From the NCBI RefSeq assembly GCF_000421265.1, contig NZ_ATWN01000011.1, positions 1 to 64,000 on the forward strand: a stretch of 64,000 bases of DNA, written 5' to 3'. The notes under the pieces are model-generated. The model was not told the origin of the DNA. It worked only from the letters and a program-made list of their open reading frames with translations, and searched no databases. How positions within the stretch are numbered: position 1 is the stretch's first letter; each line of letters starts with the position of its first letter. Positions 26,654 through 35,395 of the stretch are shown in pieces. The position numbers and the translations under genes were made by a program. This stretch comes from Thalassospira lucentensis MCCC 1A00383 = DSM 14000. Its GTDB lineage: Bacteria; Pseudomonadota; Alphaproteobacteria; Rhodospirillales; Thalassospiraceae.

Positions 26654-28234
26654 TTAATTTGCGCCGGGGGCATTCTTTCTCGCCTGCAATAACGTGGAAA
26701 AATCTGCTGACAGCTTTTCAACTGGCGTAGACCAATCTGCGGGCTTTTGTTGGCGGTAAATGCGCATGGACGGGTACCAAGGGCTATCAGCGCGATCAAC
26801 CAACCAACGCCAATCCGTTGTGTAAAGTTGCAGCATCCAGACCGGAATTCCCATTGCGCCCGCCAAGTGGGCCGGTGCACTGTCGATACTGATGATCAGG
26901 TCCATCGCCTGCATCAAGGCAGCACTGTCGCCGAAATCATGGATGTGATCGCCAAGGTCAGTGACAAAGGCCGTGACGCCGATTTTTTCAATATCCGCGC
27001 GGCGATCATCGACTTGAAAACTGTAAAACGCGGCACCTTTGGCCGACAGGATCGGAAGCAGCGTATCAAGCGGGCAGGAACGGTCACGCGGATTAAGCTT
27101 ACCCGCCCAAATCAACCCGACCTTAAGCACCGTGCCCGTCGGGGGGGCCAAACGCACTTGCTTTCCTTTGGGCGGAGACAGATACGGATCAGCGGAAATC
27201 TTTTTCAGGTCGGCTTCGCCAATGCCCAAAACATGTGGCAGGCTCAGCAGCGGCACATGCAGATCAAACTCCGGTAACGCACGCCCCTTTTCAACCACGG
27301 CTCCAACCCCTGATACCGTGCGCATGATCGGCATCAGTTCCTTACGGCACTCGACAATGATATGCGCCGCCCGTTTGGCAACCAACGGAATGAACCGGGC
27401 AAACTGGATCATGTCACCAAACCCCTGCTCGGCCCGCAGTAACAACCGCTTACCTCGCAAATCGCTTTTGCCATCCCATTCTGGCGCACTGTCGAGAGGA
27501 CGGATAGGATTGTCGGCCAGTTGGCGGCGGGTTTCATACCCCGCCCATCCCTTGGCGTAATCCCCCAACGCCAGATGTGCGAGCGCACTGTCCCAATTGG
27601 CATCGACATACTCCGGGTCCATCGCCAATGCACGGTTGAAGTAGCCAAGTGCTTCTGAAAACTTGTTCAAATCACGATATACAAGACCAGTATTAAACGT
27701 ATGCGACTTGATTGTATCATCAAGCTCAATCGCCTTTTTATGGGCGGCGAGTGCTTCGTCAAAGCGCATCATTTCACGCAGGCAGTTGCCCATATTCGAC
27801 CATAGCCCGGCATTTTCCGGGCGCAGGTCCGCCGCCCGGCGATAAGCAATCAGGGCCGCTGCAAACCGTTTGCTCCGTCGCAGCGCCACACCAAGGTTAT
27901 TCCAAACGTCTGGCTGGTCGGGGTTCTGACGCAAGGCTGCACTGTAAAGACGGATGGCATCATCAATTTGACCAGCCTGATGGGCCGCAAGCCCACGTTG
28001 GAACAGATCATTCACAACACGACGCTTTTGCACTAACGCCGTTTCAGGGTCAGTTTTCTTGCCATCTTGCACCGCCTTTTGCACGGTCTGAACATCGGGG
28101 ACCGGTGACAGCGTGGTCTGAACCACCGCTGTTTCTTCTGATACTGTTTTTTTCGGTTGTGCCGGTTTCCGACTGGCCGGGCTTTTCGACGTTTTTTTAG
28201 TCGCCCGTTTCTTTGTTGTACTGGTTTTAGCCAT
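26654..28234 (-). CDS. TPR-repeat protein with C-terminal glycosyltransferase-like domain
   Basis: Protein of 526 residues. The first ~65 are Lys/Thr/Pro-rich and probably disordered (TKKRATKKTSK). Four to five TPR units follow over about 75-215, for example AIRLYSAALRQNPDQPDVWN and ALAAHKKAIELD. The remaining ~300 residues resemble the GT9/GT41-like (heptosyltransferase or O-GlcNAc transferase) fold: LLLRAEQGFGDMIQFARFIP, VGLIWAG and ISIDSAPAHLAGAMGIPVWML. This TPR-GT layout is common in alphaproteobacteria, sometimes next to flagellar or surface polysaccharide genes. Acceptor and sugar are unknown. Confidence 0.85.
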   Translation of the reverse strand: MAKTSTTKKRATKKTSKSPASRKPAQPKKTVSEETAVVQTTLSPVPDVQTVQKAVQDGKKTDPETALVQKRRVVNDLFQRGLAAHQAGQIDDAIRLYSAALRQNPDQPDVWNNLGVALRRSKRFAAALIAYRRAADLRPENAGLWSNMGNCLREMMRFDEALAAHKKAIELDDTIKSHTFNTGLVYRDLNKFSEALGYFNRALAMDPEYVDANWDSALAHLALGDYAKGWAGYETRRQLADNPIRPLDSAPEWDGKSDLRGKRLLLRAEQGFGDMIQFARFIPLVAKRAAHIIVECRKELMPIMRTVSGVGAVVEKGRALPEFDLHVPLLSLPHVLGIGEADLKKISADPYLSPPKGKQVRLAPPTGTVLKVGLIWAGKLNPRDRSCPLDTLLPILSAKGAAFYSFQVDDRRADIEKIGVTAFVTDLGDHIHDFGDSAALMQAMDLIISIDSAPAHLAGAMGIPVWMLQLYTTDWRWLVDRADSPWYPSMRIYRQQKPADWSTPVEKLSADFSTLLQARKNAPGAN

Positions 28235-28692
28235 CTACGTTCCCCCGCCCCAGATCATGACCAATCTGGACCCATTGCTTTTGCACAAGCAAGCCTCGCT
28301 TAAGGTGCCGCCAATTCACATCAAACCGAGTCGACAGCCCCGTACATATGAGCACCCTAGTATATTTTACCAAAAAATACCGCCTGATTGAGTGGATTTA
28401 TCCAATTGAATTCCCCCAAACCGAATTATCGCCAAAACCATCGATTATTGTTTCGATAATGTGATCCTTTAGAGTAGCTTTTTGATTAAGAACAACCGTT
28501 GCACGAGAACGTGTGACGCCTTCCTGCCCCACGGCAGGCAACAAAAAAGTCGATTGGTTCAGTGGGTGCAAGCCTGAACAACAATTGGCCACAAAACCGA
28601 TCAGCAAGAACAGTCGTCACCGGAAACGACACAGCTGACCGGGTATTTGGGGAAACTGGGTGTAAATGGCTTCAAAGGACGGGAGACCTTAA
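28235..28692. other. Intergenic region upstream of chemoreceptor, no supported gene
   Basis: The 458-nt gap separates the divergent TPR-glycosyltransferase and chemoreceptor genes. I see no convincing coding sequence. A small hairpin (CCTGCC, 4-nt loop, GGCAGG at 28524-28539) is present but lacks a T-run. A ribosome site GGGAGACC lies before the chemoreceptor ATG. Confidence 0.5.
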
Positions 28693-30351
28693 ATGGCCGA
28701 ACTAAAAAGATCCGGCACATCTGTCGGACGTAAAGTTATTCTCGTTATTGTTGCATTGCTGGTCGTCGGATTTGGCGCAATGATGACCATTCAGACCGTG
28801 TCACAGCGCAATGCTATGATTGAGATCATGTACAATGAATCGGTCGAAAAAACCGAAATGCTGTCGACCGCCGTTCAGCCCGGATTTATCGCGATGGATG
28901 GGGCATCCGTCGAAAAAGAATTTCGCAAGATCACCGATAAGGAAGGTTCACAGCTGGCAACACTGTCTGCGATCAATCCCAATGGCGATGCAATCGGTAG
29001 CTACCAGTCCGAAACCCTTCCCAAACATGACTTGACTGTGTTGATCGAACCTTATCTTGAGAAAATCGAGAATAAGGAAGTCATCAGCTTTATTTCTGAC
29101 GATGCTGTTATCGTCGCATCCCCGATCACAAAATATTCCAAACGTCGCGACGCTGACATGTATCGTGGCATGCTGGTCACGGCCTGGAACCTTGATCGCG
29201 TTAATGCCGAGGTCAAACAGGCCGTCATTGTCCAACTGGCCCTTGCCACCGCCATCCTGATTGTCCTTCTGGGCGTCACATGGTTCGTTTTGCGCCAACA
29301 GATTTTGATCCCGATGGTGAAGATCAATGGCGCGATGGCGGCCCTTGCCGACGGCAACCTTGATATCAATGTTCCGGGTAGTCGCCGCAACGATGAAATC
29401 GGTCAGATGGCGTCATCGGTCGAAATCTTTAAGGAAAATGCCAAACGCGTTGCCCAGCTTGATCATGAGCGCGAAGAAGAACGTGCAAAATCAGAAGCCA
29501 ACCGTCGGGACGCCATGGCAGGCCTTGCCGGACGGTTCGAACAAACCGTCATGGGGGTTGTTGACGGTGTTTCGGGTGCTTCGGGTGAAATGCAACAAGT
29601 TGCCCAAACCATGGTCGCGGCCGTTCAACAAAACGAAGCCGGATCACAGGCCGTTGTTGCTGCGGTTGAGCAAGCCAATCACAGCGTTGAAACTGTCGCC
29701 AGTGCGGCCGAACAACTTGCGATGTCCATTCGCGACATCAGCGCACGGGTAAATGAAACATCCAACATCACGGCAAACGCCAGTACCGAAGCCAACCGCG
29801 TGAACCAAATGGTGCAGGGGCTTGATGTTTCGGCACAGAAAGTCGGTGAAGTCGTCCAAATCATTCAGGCCATCGCCGAACAAACCAACCTTCTGGCCCT
29901 GAATGCGACGATCGAAGCCGCGCGTGCCGGTGATGCTGGCAAGGGCTTTGCCGTGGTCGCGAACGAGGTCAAAAACCTTGCCAACCAGACTGCGCGCGCG
30001 ACCGAGGATATCTCGGCACAGATTTCCGGCATTCAGGGATCAACACAGGACGCTGTCGGTGCCATTGATGGCATCACCAGCATCATTTCCAACTTAAATG
30101 AAATCGCAACCGAAGTTGCGGCGGCTGTGCAAGAACAAGGTCAGGCAACCACCGAGATTTCAAACTCGGTTCAGCAGGCTGTTCAAAGCACGCAGGAAGT
30201 CACCAACCATATCCACGAGATGCAAGCTGCCGCCCGTCAAACCGGGGAGGCAGCACATCAGGTGCTTGGCGCCTCTGATAAGCTCAACACCCAATCGGGT
30301 ACGCTGCGCGACGAAGTTGGCAACTTCCTTGCCGAGGTTCGCGAAAGCTAA
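28693..30351 (+). CDS. Methyl-accepting chemotaxis protein
   Basis: Membrane chemoreceptor of 552 residues. Transmembrane helices at about 14-32 and 177-200 enclose a ~145-residue periplasmic sensor domain. A HAMP domain follows ([18 protein letters not shown] and on). The cytoplasmic coiled-coil signalling domain includes the invariant hairpin [18 protein letters not shown] and [15 protein letters not shown]. No C-terminal CheR-binding pentapeptide is visible. No che genes are nearby, so it is a stand-alone receptor feeding a pathway elsewhere. The ligand is unknown. Confidence 0.95.
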   Translation: MAELKRSGTSVGRKVILVIVALLVVGFGAMMTIQTVSQRNAMIEIMYNESVEKTEMLSTAVQPGFIAMDGASVEKEFRKITDKEGSQLATLSAINPNGDAIGSYQSETLPKHDLTVLIEPYLEKIENKEVISFISDDAVIVASPITKYSKRRDADMYRGMLVTAWNLDRVNAEVKQAVIVQLALATAILIVLLGVTWFVLRQQILIPMVKINGAMAALADGNLDINVPGSRRNDEIGQMASSVEIFKENAKRVAQLDHEREEERAKSEANRRDAMAGLAGRFEQTVMGVVDGVSGASGEMQQVAQTMVAAVQQNEAGSQAVVAAVEQANHSVETVASAAEQLAMSIRDISARVNETSNITANASTEANRVNQMVQGLDVSAQKVGEVVQIIQAIAEQTNLLALNATIEAARAGDAGKGFAVVANEVKNLANQTARATEDISAQISGIQGSTQDAVGAIDGITSIISNLNEIATEVAAAVQEQGQATTEISNSVQQAVQSTQEVTNHIHEMQAAARQTGEAAHQVLGASDKLNTQSGTLRDEVGNFLAEVRES

Positions 30352-30376
30352 CCAAATATCTGCATTAAAAAGAAAC

Positions 30377-30411
30377 CGCCGCCCGGCTTGTCCGTGGTGG
30401 CGTTTTCTTTT
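30377..30411 (+). terminator. Chemoreceptor gene terminator
   Basis: CGCCGCC and GGTGGCG pair over 7 bp with one G-U and a 12-nt loop. TTTTCTTTT follows, 25-60 nt after the stop codon. Confidence 0.5.
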
Positions 30412-30471
30412 GTGTCCTGCGTATTCTTGGGGCTGATGACATTCCAGCCAAGCCGTTCTTGAACCCCGCTG

Positions 30472-30912
30472 CTATCGCAGGGGTTTTCGGGCTTTAGCCC
30501 CCTCATCAACCCGCATCATCATAAGGTCATCAAGGTCTTCATACCCATGCTGTCGATACAACGGCTGCATATCATGGGTCGCCAGAAGCCAGCGTTTTAC
30601 CCGCGCCAAATCGGAATGCGCATGCAAGGCATCGATCATCTTTGCCGCAATACCCCGCCGACGGTAATCGGGATCAACAAAAACATCCGCGACATAGGCA
30701 ATCGCGATCAAATCACTGACCACCCGGGCGAACCCGACCTGTTTACCGTCGCAATAAGCCCCAACCGGCACCGACATCTCAACGGATTTATCAAACTCGC
30801 CGCGTGTGCGTCCACCTCCCCAATAGGAATTGGCGATCACGTGATAGCAATAAGCATGGTCAATACGCACACGGTCCGTGCTGATTTCCACCATGCTGTC
30901 TTGCTCAGCCAT
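30472..30912 (-). CDS. GNAT family N-acetyltransferase
   Basis: Protein of 146 residues with the GNAT acetyl-CoA fold. The motif A region is VADVFVDPDYRRRGIAAKMIDAL, with R-R-x-G-I-A binding the pyrophosphate. It is followed by WLLATHDMQPLYRQHGYE, typical of the last strand and helix. The family acetylates small molecules or protein termini; the substrate is not evident. It lies 22 nt downstream of ubiB on the same strand and may be read through from the ubiE-ubiB unit. Confidence 0.9.
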   Translation of the reverse strand: MAEQDSMVEISTDRVRIDHAYCYHVIANSYWGGGRTRGEFDKSVEMSVPVGAYCDGKQVGFARVVSDLIAIAYVADVFVDPDYRRRGIAAKMIDALHAHSDLARVKRWLLATHDMQPLYRQHGYEDLDDLMMMRVDEGAKARKPLR

Positions 30913-30934
30913 CAGATACGTCCTGTTTTAAATA

Positions 30935-32497
30935 TTATTTTAGGAAAACTGCCGCACCCAATGCGGCAATCGCCACCCAAAGAATTAAGGTATGGCGCGA
31001 AAACCCATTGCTTTTGCCCTGACCATTTGACGCTTTTCCACGCATGGCGGCAATCGTATCAGGATGCAGGCGAAGTCCCTGATCGGTAAAGACCGAAGAC
31101 GCCTGTTCAGCGGCCTCAAGCACACGCGGCAACCGACGCAACATCGAACCGGCCTGCAGGGTCGCTTCCTTGATCTTGGCTTCCGGACCAAGGTTCTCGC
31201 GCATCCATTCCTCGATCAATGGCCGGGACAATTCCCACATATTCTCATTCGGGCTGAGAATGCGCGAAAGCCCCTCGGCAACGATCATGGTTTTCTGCAA
31301 CATCAACAACTGTGGCTGGGTTTCCATGCCAAATTGTTCGGTGACCTGAAACAGTTGCCCCAGCAAACGCCCAACCGAAATATCGGCCAGTTCCTTGCCC
31401 AAAATCGGCTCACCAATCGAACGGCAGGCCTGCTGGAAGTTTTCAAGCGACTGATTACGCGGAACGTAGCCAGCTTCAAAATGCACTTCTGCCACACGAT
31501 GATAATCGCGGGTCAAAAAGCCCAAAAGCATCTCGGCCAGATACAGGCGTGTTTGTTTATCAACACGGCCCATAATGCCGAAATCAACGACGCTAACCTG
31601 TCCGGTTTCATCAACAAACAAATTGCCCGGATGCATGTCGGCATGGAAAAAACCGTCACGGAATACTTGCTGGAAAAAGGCACCTGCAGCCTTTGCCAAC
31701 AAGGCCGAACGATCAACACCCATACGGTCAAGGGCTTCGACATTATCGATCCGAACCCCTTTGACCCGCTCCATGGTCATGACATGTTCGGCGGTCCGTT
31801 CCCAATCAATCTGGGGAATGTAATAGGTCGGATCACTGTCGAAATTATCACGAAATTCCGAGGCAGCCGCCGCTTCAAAACGCAGATCCATTTCAAGATG
31901 GACGCTGTCTTCCAGCGCCTTGACTGTTTCAATCGGTTTGAGACGACGCAAACGCGGCTGGGTAAGCTCGACAATCTCTGCAACCCAGTAAAACAGATCA
32001 AGATCACGGGCAAAGCGCACCTTGATATCCGGGCGCAGAACCTTAACCGCCACTTCGCGCCCATCGGGCGTGGTGGCAAAATGCACCTGCGCAATTGACG
32101 CCGCTGCAACCGGCTCATCATCAAACTGATCAAACAAAACATCGAACGGTTCGGCCAGTTGTTCGGTGATGATGCGCTTGGCAATTTTTACTGAAAATGG
32201 CGGCAGACGGTCCTGCAAGGAAGACAAATCAGCAGCCACATCATCCCCGATCAGATCGGATCTGGTGGCAAGTGTTTGACCAAGCTTGATAAAGGCCGGA
32301 CCAAGTTCTTCAAGTGCACGCGCAAGACGGCGTCCCGGCGGCAAATCTGATCGGCGTGAAAAGGGTGCTGTCAGGCGGGCAAAAAAGGCAAGTAGTTTGC
32401 CACCCGGGACAAGGGCCAACGGAAACAGCGCATCATGGCGCGCCAAGGTCCGTGCCATGCCAAGCAGGCGAAAACTGTTCCGAACAAACCGGATCAT
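30935..32497 (-). CDS. ubiB: UbiB family kinase-like protein for ubiquinone synthesis
   Basis: Protein of 520 residues of the ABC1/ADCK/UbiB atypical kinase family, required for ubiquinone synthesis. The family KxGQ motif appears in AFIKLGQTLATRSD, and the A-rich nucleotide loop in AAASIAQVHFA. Catalytic and metal-binding motifs appear in FHADMHPGNLFV and VVDFGIMGR. A C-terminal hydrophobic segment (LWVAIAALGAAVFL) forms the membrane anchor. It starts 13 nt after the ubiE stop, with GAGG upstream, so the two are one transcriptional unit. Confidence 0.95.
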   Translation of the reverse strand: MIRFVRNSFRLLGMARTLARHDALFPLALVPGGKLLAFFARLTAPFSRRSDLPPGRRLARALEELGPAFIKLGQTLATRSDLIGDDVAADLSSLQDRLPPFSVKIAKRIITEQLAEPFDVLFDQFDDEPVAAASIAQVHFATTPDGREVAVKVLRPDIKVRFARDLDLFYWVAEIVELTQPRLRRLKPIETVKALEDSVHLEMDLRFEAAAASEFRDNFDSDPTYYIPQIDWERTAEHVMTMERVKGVRIDNVEALDRMGVDRSALLAKAAGAFFQQVFRDGFFHADMHPGNLFVDETGQVSVVDFGIMGRVDKQTRLYLAEMLLGFLTRDYHRVAEVHFEAGYVPRNQSLENFQQACRSIGEPILGKELADISVGRLLGQLFQVTEQFGMETQPQLLMLQKTMIVAEGLSRILSPNENMWELSRPLIEEWMRENLGPEAKIKEATLQAGSMLRRLPRVLEAAEQASSVFTDQGLRLHPDTIAAMRGKASNGQGKSNGFSRHTLILWVAIAALGAAVFLK

Positions 32498-32510
32498 TCG
32501 TTACTGTTCC

Positions 32511-33284
32511 TCAAACCCGCCAGCCGGAATGGATTGCAGCAATTCCACCCGACAGATTGCGATATTTCACCCGTTCAAACCCGGCATCACGGATCATCGA
32601 CGCAAAAGTTTCTTGATCGGGGAATTGGCGAATGCTTTCGGCAAGATACTGATACGCCTCGCGGTTGCCCGCAATCATCCGACCAATTTCCGGCAGAAGC
32701 TTGAACGAATAGGTATCATAAAGCTTATCAAACCCCGGCACGACGACCTTGGAAAACTCAAGACACTGAAACTTCCCACCCGGACGTAACACCCGGTAGG
32801 CTTCTGAAAGGGCTTCGGTAATACGGGTCACATTGCGAATGCCAAAGGCAATTGTATAGGCATCAACCGACTGATCGGGGATCGGCAATTTCTGCGCGTC
32901 ACCAACGGTCCAGTTGATGTTTTGCAAGATGCCGTGATCCGCCGCACGGTCGCGCCCGACATGCAACATTTCATAGTTGATATCACAGACCGTAACCGCC
33001 CCGCCGCCGTTTTTGAGGAACCGAAACGCGATATCACCCGTCCCACCGGCAACGTCGAGCAATTTCATGCCCGGGCGCGGCTTTAGCTCGTTAATGAACG
33101 AGTCTTTCCACAGCCGGTGAACGCCGCCGCTCATCAGATCGTTCATCAAGTCATATTTGGACGCGACAGTGTCGAAAACCTCGCGCACCATAGATGCCTT
33201 CTGGTTTTCAGGGACATCCCGGAAACCAAAGTGGGTTGTGTTTTCGCCGTTTTCGCCCGCGGCAGGGTCTGTATTCTTGCTCAT
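32511..33284 (-). CDS. ubiE: Ubiquinone/menaquinone C-methyltransferase
   Basis: SAM-dependent methyltransferase of about 257 residues that methylates the ring carbon in ubiquinone synthesis. The UbiE hallmarks are [20 protein letters not shown] near the N terminus, the SAM loop [10 protein letters not shown], and [12 protein letters not shown] 33284 is preferred over a start 27 nt upstream because the N terminus then aligns with E. coli UbiE (THFGFRDV near residue 16). It is the first gene of ubiE-ubiB and is divergent from trpF. Confidence 0.95.
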   Translation of the reverse strand: MSKNTDPAAGENGENTTHFGFRDVPENQKASMVREVFDTVASKYDLMNDLMSGGVHRLWKDSFINELKPRPGMKLLDVAGGTGDIAFRFLKNGGGAVTVCDINYEMLHVGRDRAADHGILQNINWTVGDAQKLPIPDQSVDAYTIAFGIRNVTRITEALSEAYRVLRPGGKFQCLEFSKVVVPGFDKLYDTYSFKLLPEIGRMIAGNREAYQYLAESIRQFPDQETFASMIRDAGFERVKYRNLSGGIAAIHSGWRV

Positions 33285-33438
33285 GGGCGGAAAATAGCGC
33301 AGCAAAGGCATTCCTGCCAGTGCAAAGCCACGTAAAATTGTAAATATCCTGTTGGACTACGGTGCTTTCTGCTAATGGAAAGCATGGGTGCTAAGATGCC
33401 CCCTTATGAATTGCGTGACGACAAGACAGGATGCCCCA

Positions 33439-34083
33439 ATGAGTTGCATGGTAAAAATCTGCGGGATCAACAGTGAAGACGCCCTGATTGCGGCCATGAG
33501 TGCCGGGGCAGATGCCTTGGGTTATGTCTTTTTCCCACCAAGCCCGCGACATATATCGCTCAAAGGGGCCACCACCCTGACCAAGCAGGTCCCCAACAGC
33601 ATCCTCAAGGTAGGCCTGTTTGTTGAAGCCGGCGACGAAGCCCTGCAAACCGCGATTGAGGCAGGTAACCTTGACGTCATTCAACTGCACGGCAAAGAAA
33701 GCCCCGAACGTGTGACCGAGGTCAAGCTACGCTTTGGCCTGAAAGTCATGAAGGCAATCTCGGTCAGCACCGCAGACGACATCGACAAAGCCCAGTCTGA
33801 CTATGACGGCATTGCCGATTTCCTGTTGTTTGATGCCAAACCACCCAAGGACAGCGTCCTTCCGGGTGGAAATGCAGTGTCCTTTGACTGGACGTTGTTA
33901 ACCGGACGCCATTTCAAAAGCGACTGGATGCTGGCCGGTGGCCTTAACCCCGATAATGTTGCCGAGGCCATCAAAATTTCCGGCGCACCATGGGCGGATG
34001 TTTCATCGGGTGTCGAAAAGACAAAGGGTGTGAAGGATGCACGTAAGATTGCTGACTTCATCCATGCGGCCAAGGGCTACTAA
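33439..34083 (+). CDS. trpF: Phosphoribosylanthranilate isomerase
   Basis: TIM-barrel enzyme of 214 residues, the third step of tryptophan synthesis. The N-terminal VKICGI holds the catalytic Cys, with the PRAI motif YVFFPPSPRHIS, IQLHG, and the C-terminal LAGGLNPDNV and DVSSGVE phosphate-binding loop. ATG 33439 is chosen since AGGA lies 8 nt upstream; longer frames lack a good site. In many alphaproteobacteria trpF leads trpBA. Here no trpBA follows, and the next gene is a potassium channel, so trpF is an isolated tryptophan gene. Confidence 0.95.
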   Translation: MSCMVKICGINSEDALIAAMSAGADALGYVFFPPSPRHISLKGATTLTKQVPNSILKVGLFVEAGDEALQTAIEAGNLDVIQLHGKESPERVTEVKLRFGLKVMKAISVSTADDIDKAQSDYDGIADFLLFDAKPPKDSVLPGGNAVSFDWTLLTGRHFKSDWMLAGGLNPDNVAEAIKISGAPWADVSSGVEKTKGVKDARKIADFIHAAKGY

Positions 34084-34175
34084 CCCCTTGGGGTCTATGC
34101 TTAACCTTTTCTGAAACGATTGGCGCGAAGATCACCGGGCACGATCATCAAGAGTTGCCAGTTGGATACGCGCCG

Positions 34176-35159
34176 ATGAAAAAGACATTCCGATCAAAGG
34201 TACAGACATTGCTTCACGGTGTAGACCGGAAGTCCCGTCTATCCTTGATTGTCCATCTGGTTCTGGCCAGTGCGATCATCATCAACGTTGTGTCGGTGAT
34301 TTTTGACTCGGTCGACGAGTTTGCTGATCGCTATTTCATCGCGTTTGCCATCATCGAGTGTGGCTGCACCCTGATCTTTACCATCGAATACGCCTTGCGC
34401 GTTTGGTCTGCCCCCGACGACCCGCGCTTTTCAGGCGCTTGGGCGCGTTTACGATACATGCTGACACCGATGGCGCTGATCGACCTGATTGCCATTCTGC
34501 CGATTATCCTGTGGGTGTTTACATCGATTGATCTGCGCTTCGTTCGTATCGTGCGATTGTTGCGGCTGTTGAAATTCACCCGTTATTCCACCGGGCTGGA
34601 ATTGATGTTGCTGGTATTTCGCCAGCAGGCTGGTATCTTTGGTGCCGCCAGTGCCGCCCTTGCCTGTATGCTGGTGTTCAGTGCCGGGGCGATTTATATT
34701 GCCGAACATCAGGCCCAGCCCGATGCGTTCGGCAATCTGATTGATGCACTGTACTGGAGCGTGATTACCCTTGCCACTGTCGGGTATGGCGACGTCGTTC
34801 CGATCACGCCGTTTGGTAAATTCCTTGCCAGTATCATTTCGCTGACCGGGATCGGTATTGTTGCTGTTCCGGCCGGTATATTGGCATCGGCCTTTAACAG
34901 TGAATTGCGCCGCCGTGAAACCGCATATCGCCATCAGGCCACCCGTCAATTGCTGGGAAAACGCCTGACCGACCGGGTACGCAACAAGCTAAAATCCCAT
35001 CAAGAAGACCTTGGCATCAGCGATGAGCAGGCCCAATCAATTGTCGAAGACATTCGCGATGTCCATCGTACCGAAAGCGACGAAATTCTGACCTGTCCAC
35101 ATTGTCATCATCCCCTGCAACTTGAACTAAAAGACGCGGAAACAAACCCTCCGGCGTAA
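34176..35159 (+). CDS. Voltage-gated-type potassium channel
   Basis: Six-helix K+ channel subunit of 327 residues. S1-S4 occupy about residues 22-145, and S4 has the repeated arginines RFVRIVRLLRLLKFTRY that mark a voltage sensor. The pore has the filter TVGYGDV between S5 and S6. After S6 comes a ~90-residue cytosolic tail with a coiled, charged region (RLTDRVRNKLKSHQEDLG). A short CPHCHHP element follows and could bind a metal. ATG 34176 is preferred over the TTG 21 nt upstream. It sits between trpF and the trp leader. Confidence 0.93.
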   Translation: MKKTFRSKVQTLLHGVDRKSRLSLIVHLVLASAIIINVVSVIFDSVDEFADRYFIAFAIIECGCTLIFTIEYALRVWSAPDDPRFSGAWARLRYMLTPMALIDLIAILPIILWVFTSIDLRFVRIVRLLRLLKFTRYSTGLELMLLVFRQQAGIFGAASAALACMLVFSAGAIYIAEHQAQPDAFGNLIDALYWSVITLATVGYGDVVPITPFGKFLASIISLTGIGIVAVPAGILASAFNSELRRRETAYRHQATRQLLGKRLTDRVRNKLKSHQEDLGISDEQAQSIVEDIRDVHRTESDEILTCPHCHHPLQLELKDAETNPPA

Positions 35160-35164
35160 AAGGC

Positions 35165-35193
35165 TTGACGCCGGAATTTTTTACGCTCATGTT
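35165..35193 (+). promoter_or_regulatory. Candidate trpL-trpEG promoter
   Basis: TTGACG (35165-35170) is followed after 17 nt by CATGTT (35188-35193), a weak -10. The location just before the leader peptide is right, but the -10 match is poor. Confidence 0.35.
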
Positions 35194-35215
35194 TTGTGGC
35201 ATGAAGACACACGGC

Positions 35216-35260
35216 ATGAACCCGATCCTTATTGCAAATCGTTGGTGGTGGCTCGCATAA
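35216..35260 (+). CDS. trpL: Tryptophan leader peptide
   Basis: A 14-residue peptide, MNPILIANRWWWLA, with three consecutive Trp codons directly before its stop. It is followed by competing hairpins and a terminator in front of trpEG. An in-frame ATG at 35201 could add five residues; 35216 is chosen as GAAG lies 9 nt before it. Ribosome stalling at the Trp codons when charged tRNA-Trp is scarce would favour the antiterminator. Rhizobial trpL peptides have the same WWW arrangement. Confidence 0.88.
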   Translation: MNPILIANRWWWLA

Positions 35261-35327
35261 GCGGGTGGCCAAAAAACATGCCCTAAAACAATCGGCCGCC
35301 TCATTCTTGCAGGCGGCTTTGTGTTTT
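35250..35327 (+). promoter_or_regulatory. trp transcription attenuator
   Basis: GCTCGC pairs with GCGGGT across the trpL stop. GGTGGCC (35264-35270) can pair with GGCCGCC (35294-35300) as an antiterminator. The terminator is GCCGCCT paired with AGGCGGC (35295-35317), followed by TTTGTGTTTT. The antiterminator and terminator share bases, so they are exclusive, the classic attenuator design. Confidence 0.85.
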
Positions 35328-35395
35328 CAGACTTCTTTTCTTTTTCTGATGATCACGATCCTCCTGCGGCGAAGGCCAACACAGGAGTAAACAAC

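Noticed and set aside
28524..28539. CCTGCC/GGCAGG hairpin as a terminator
   Set aside because: No T-run on either strand and it lies in a divergent gap where no terminator is expected.
34083..34094. ACCCC-TT-GGGGT mini hairpin after trpF
   Set aside because: Loop of two bases and no T-run, so not a credible terminator.
35321..35395. Extension of trpEG upstream of 35396
   Set aside because: It would start within the T-run of the attenuator terminator; GTG 35396 has AGGAG at proper spacing.
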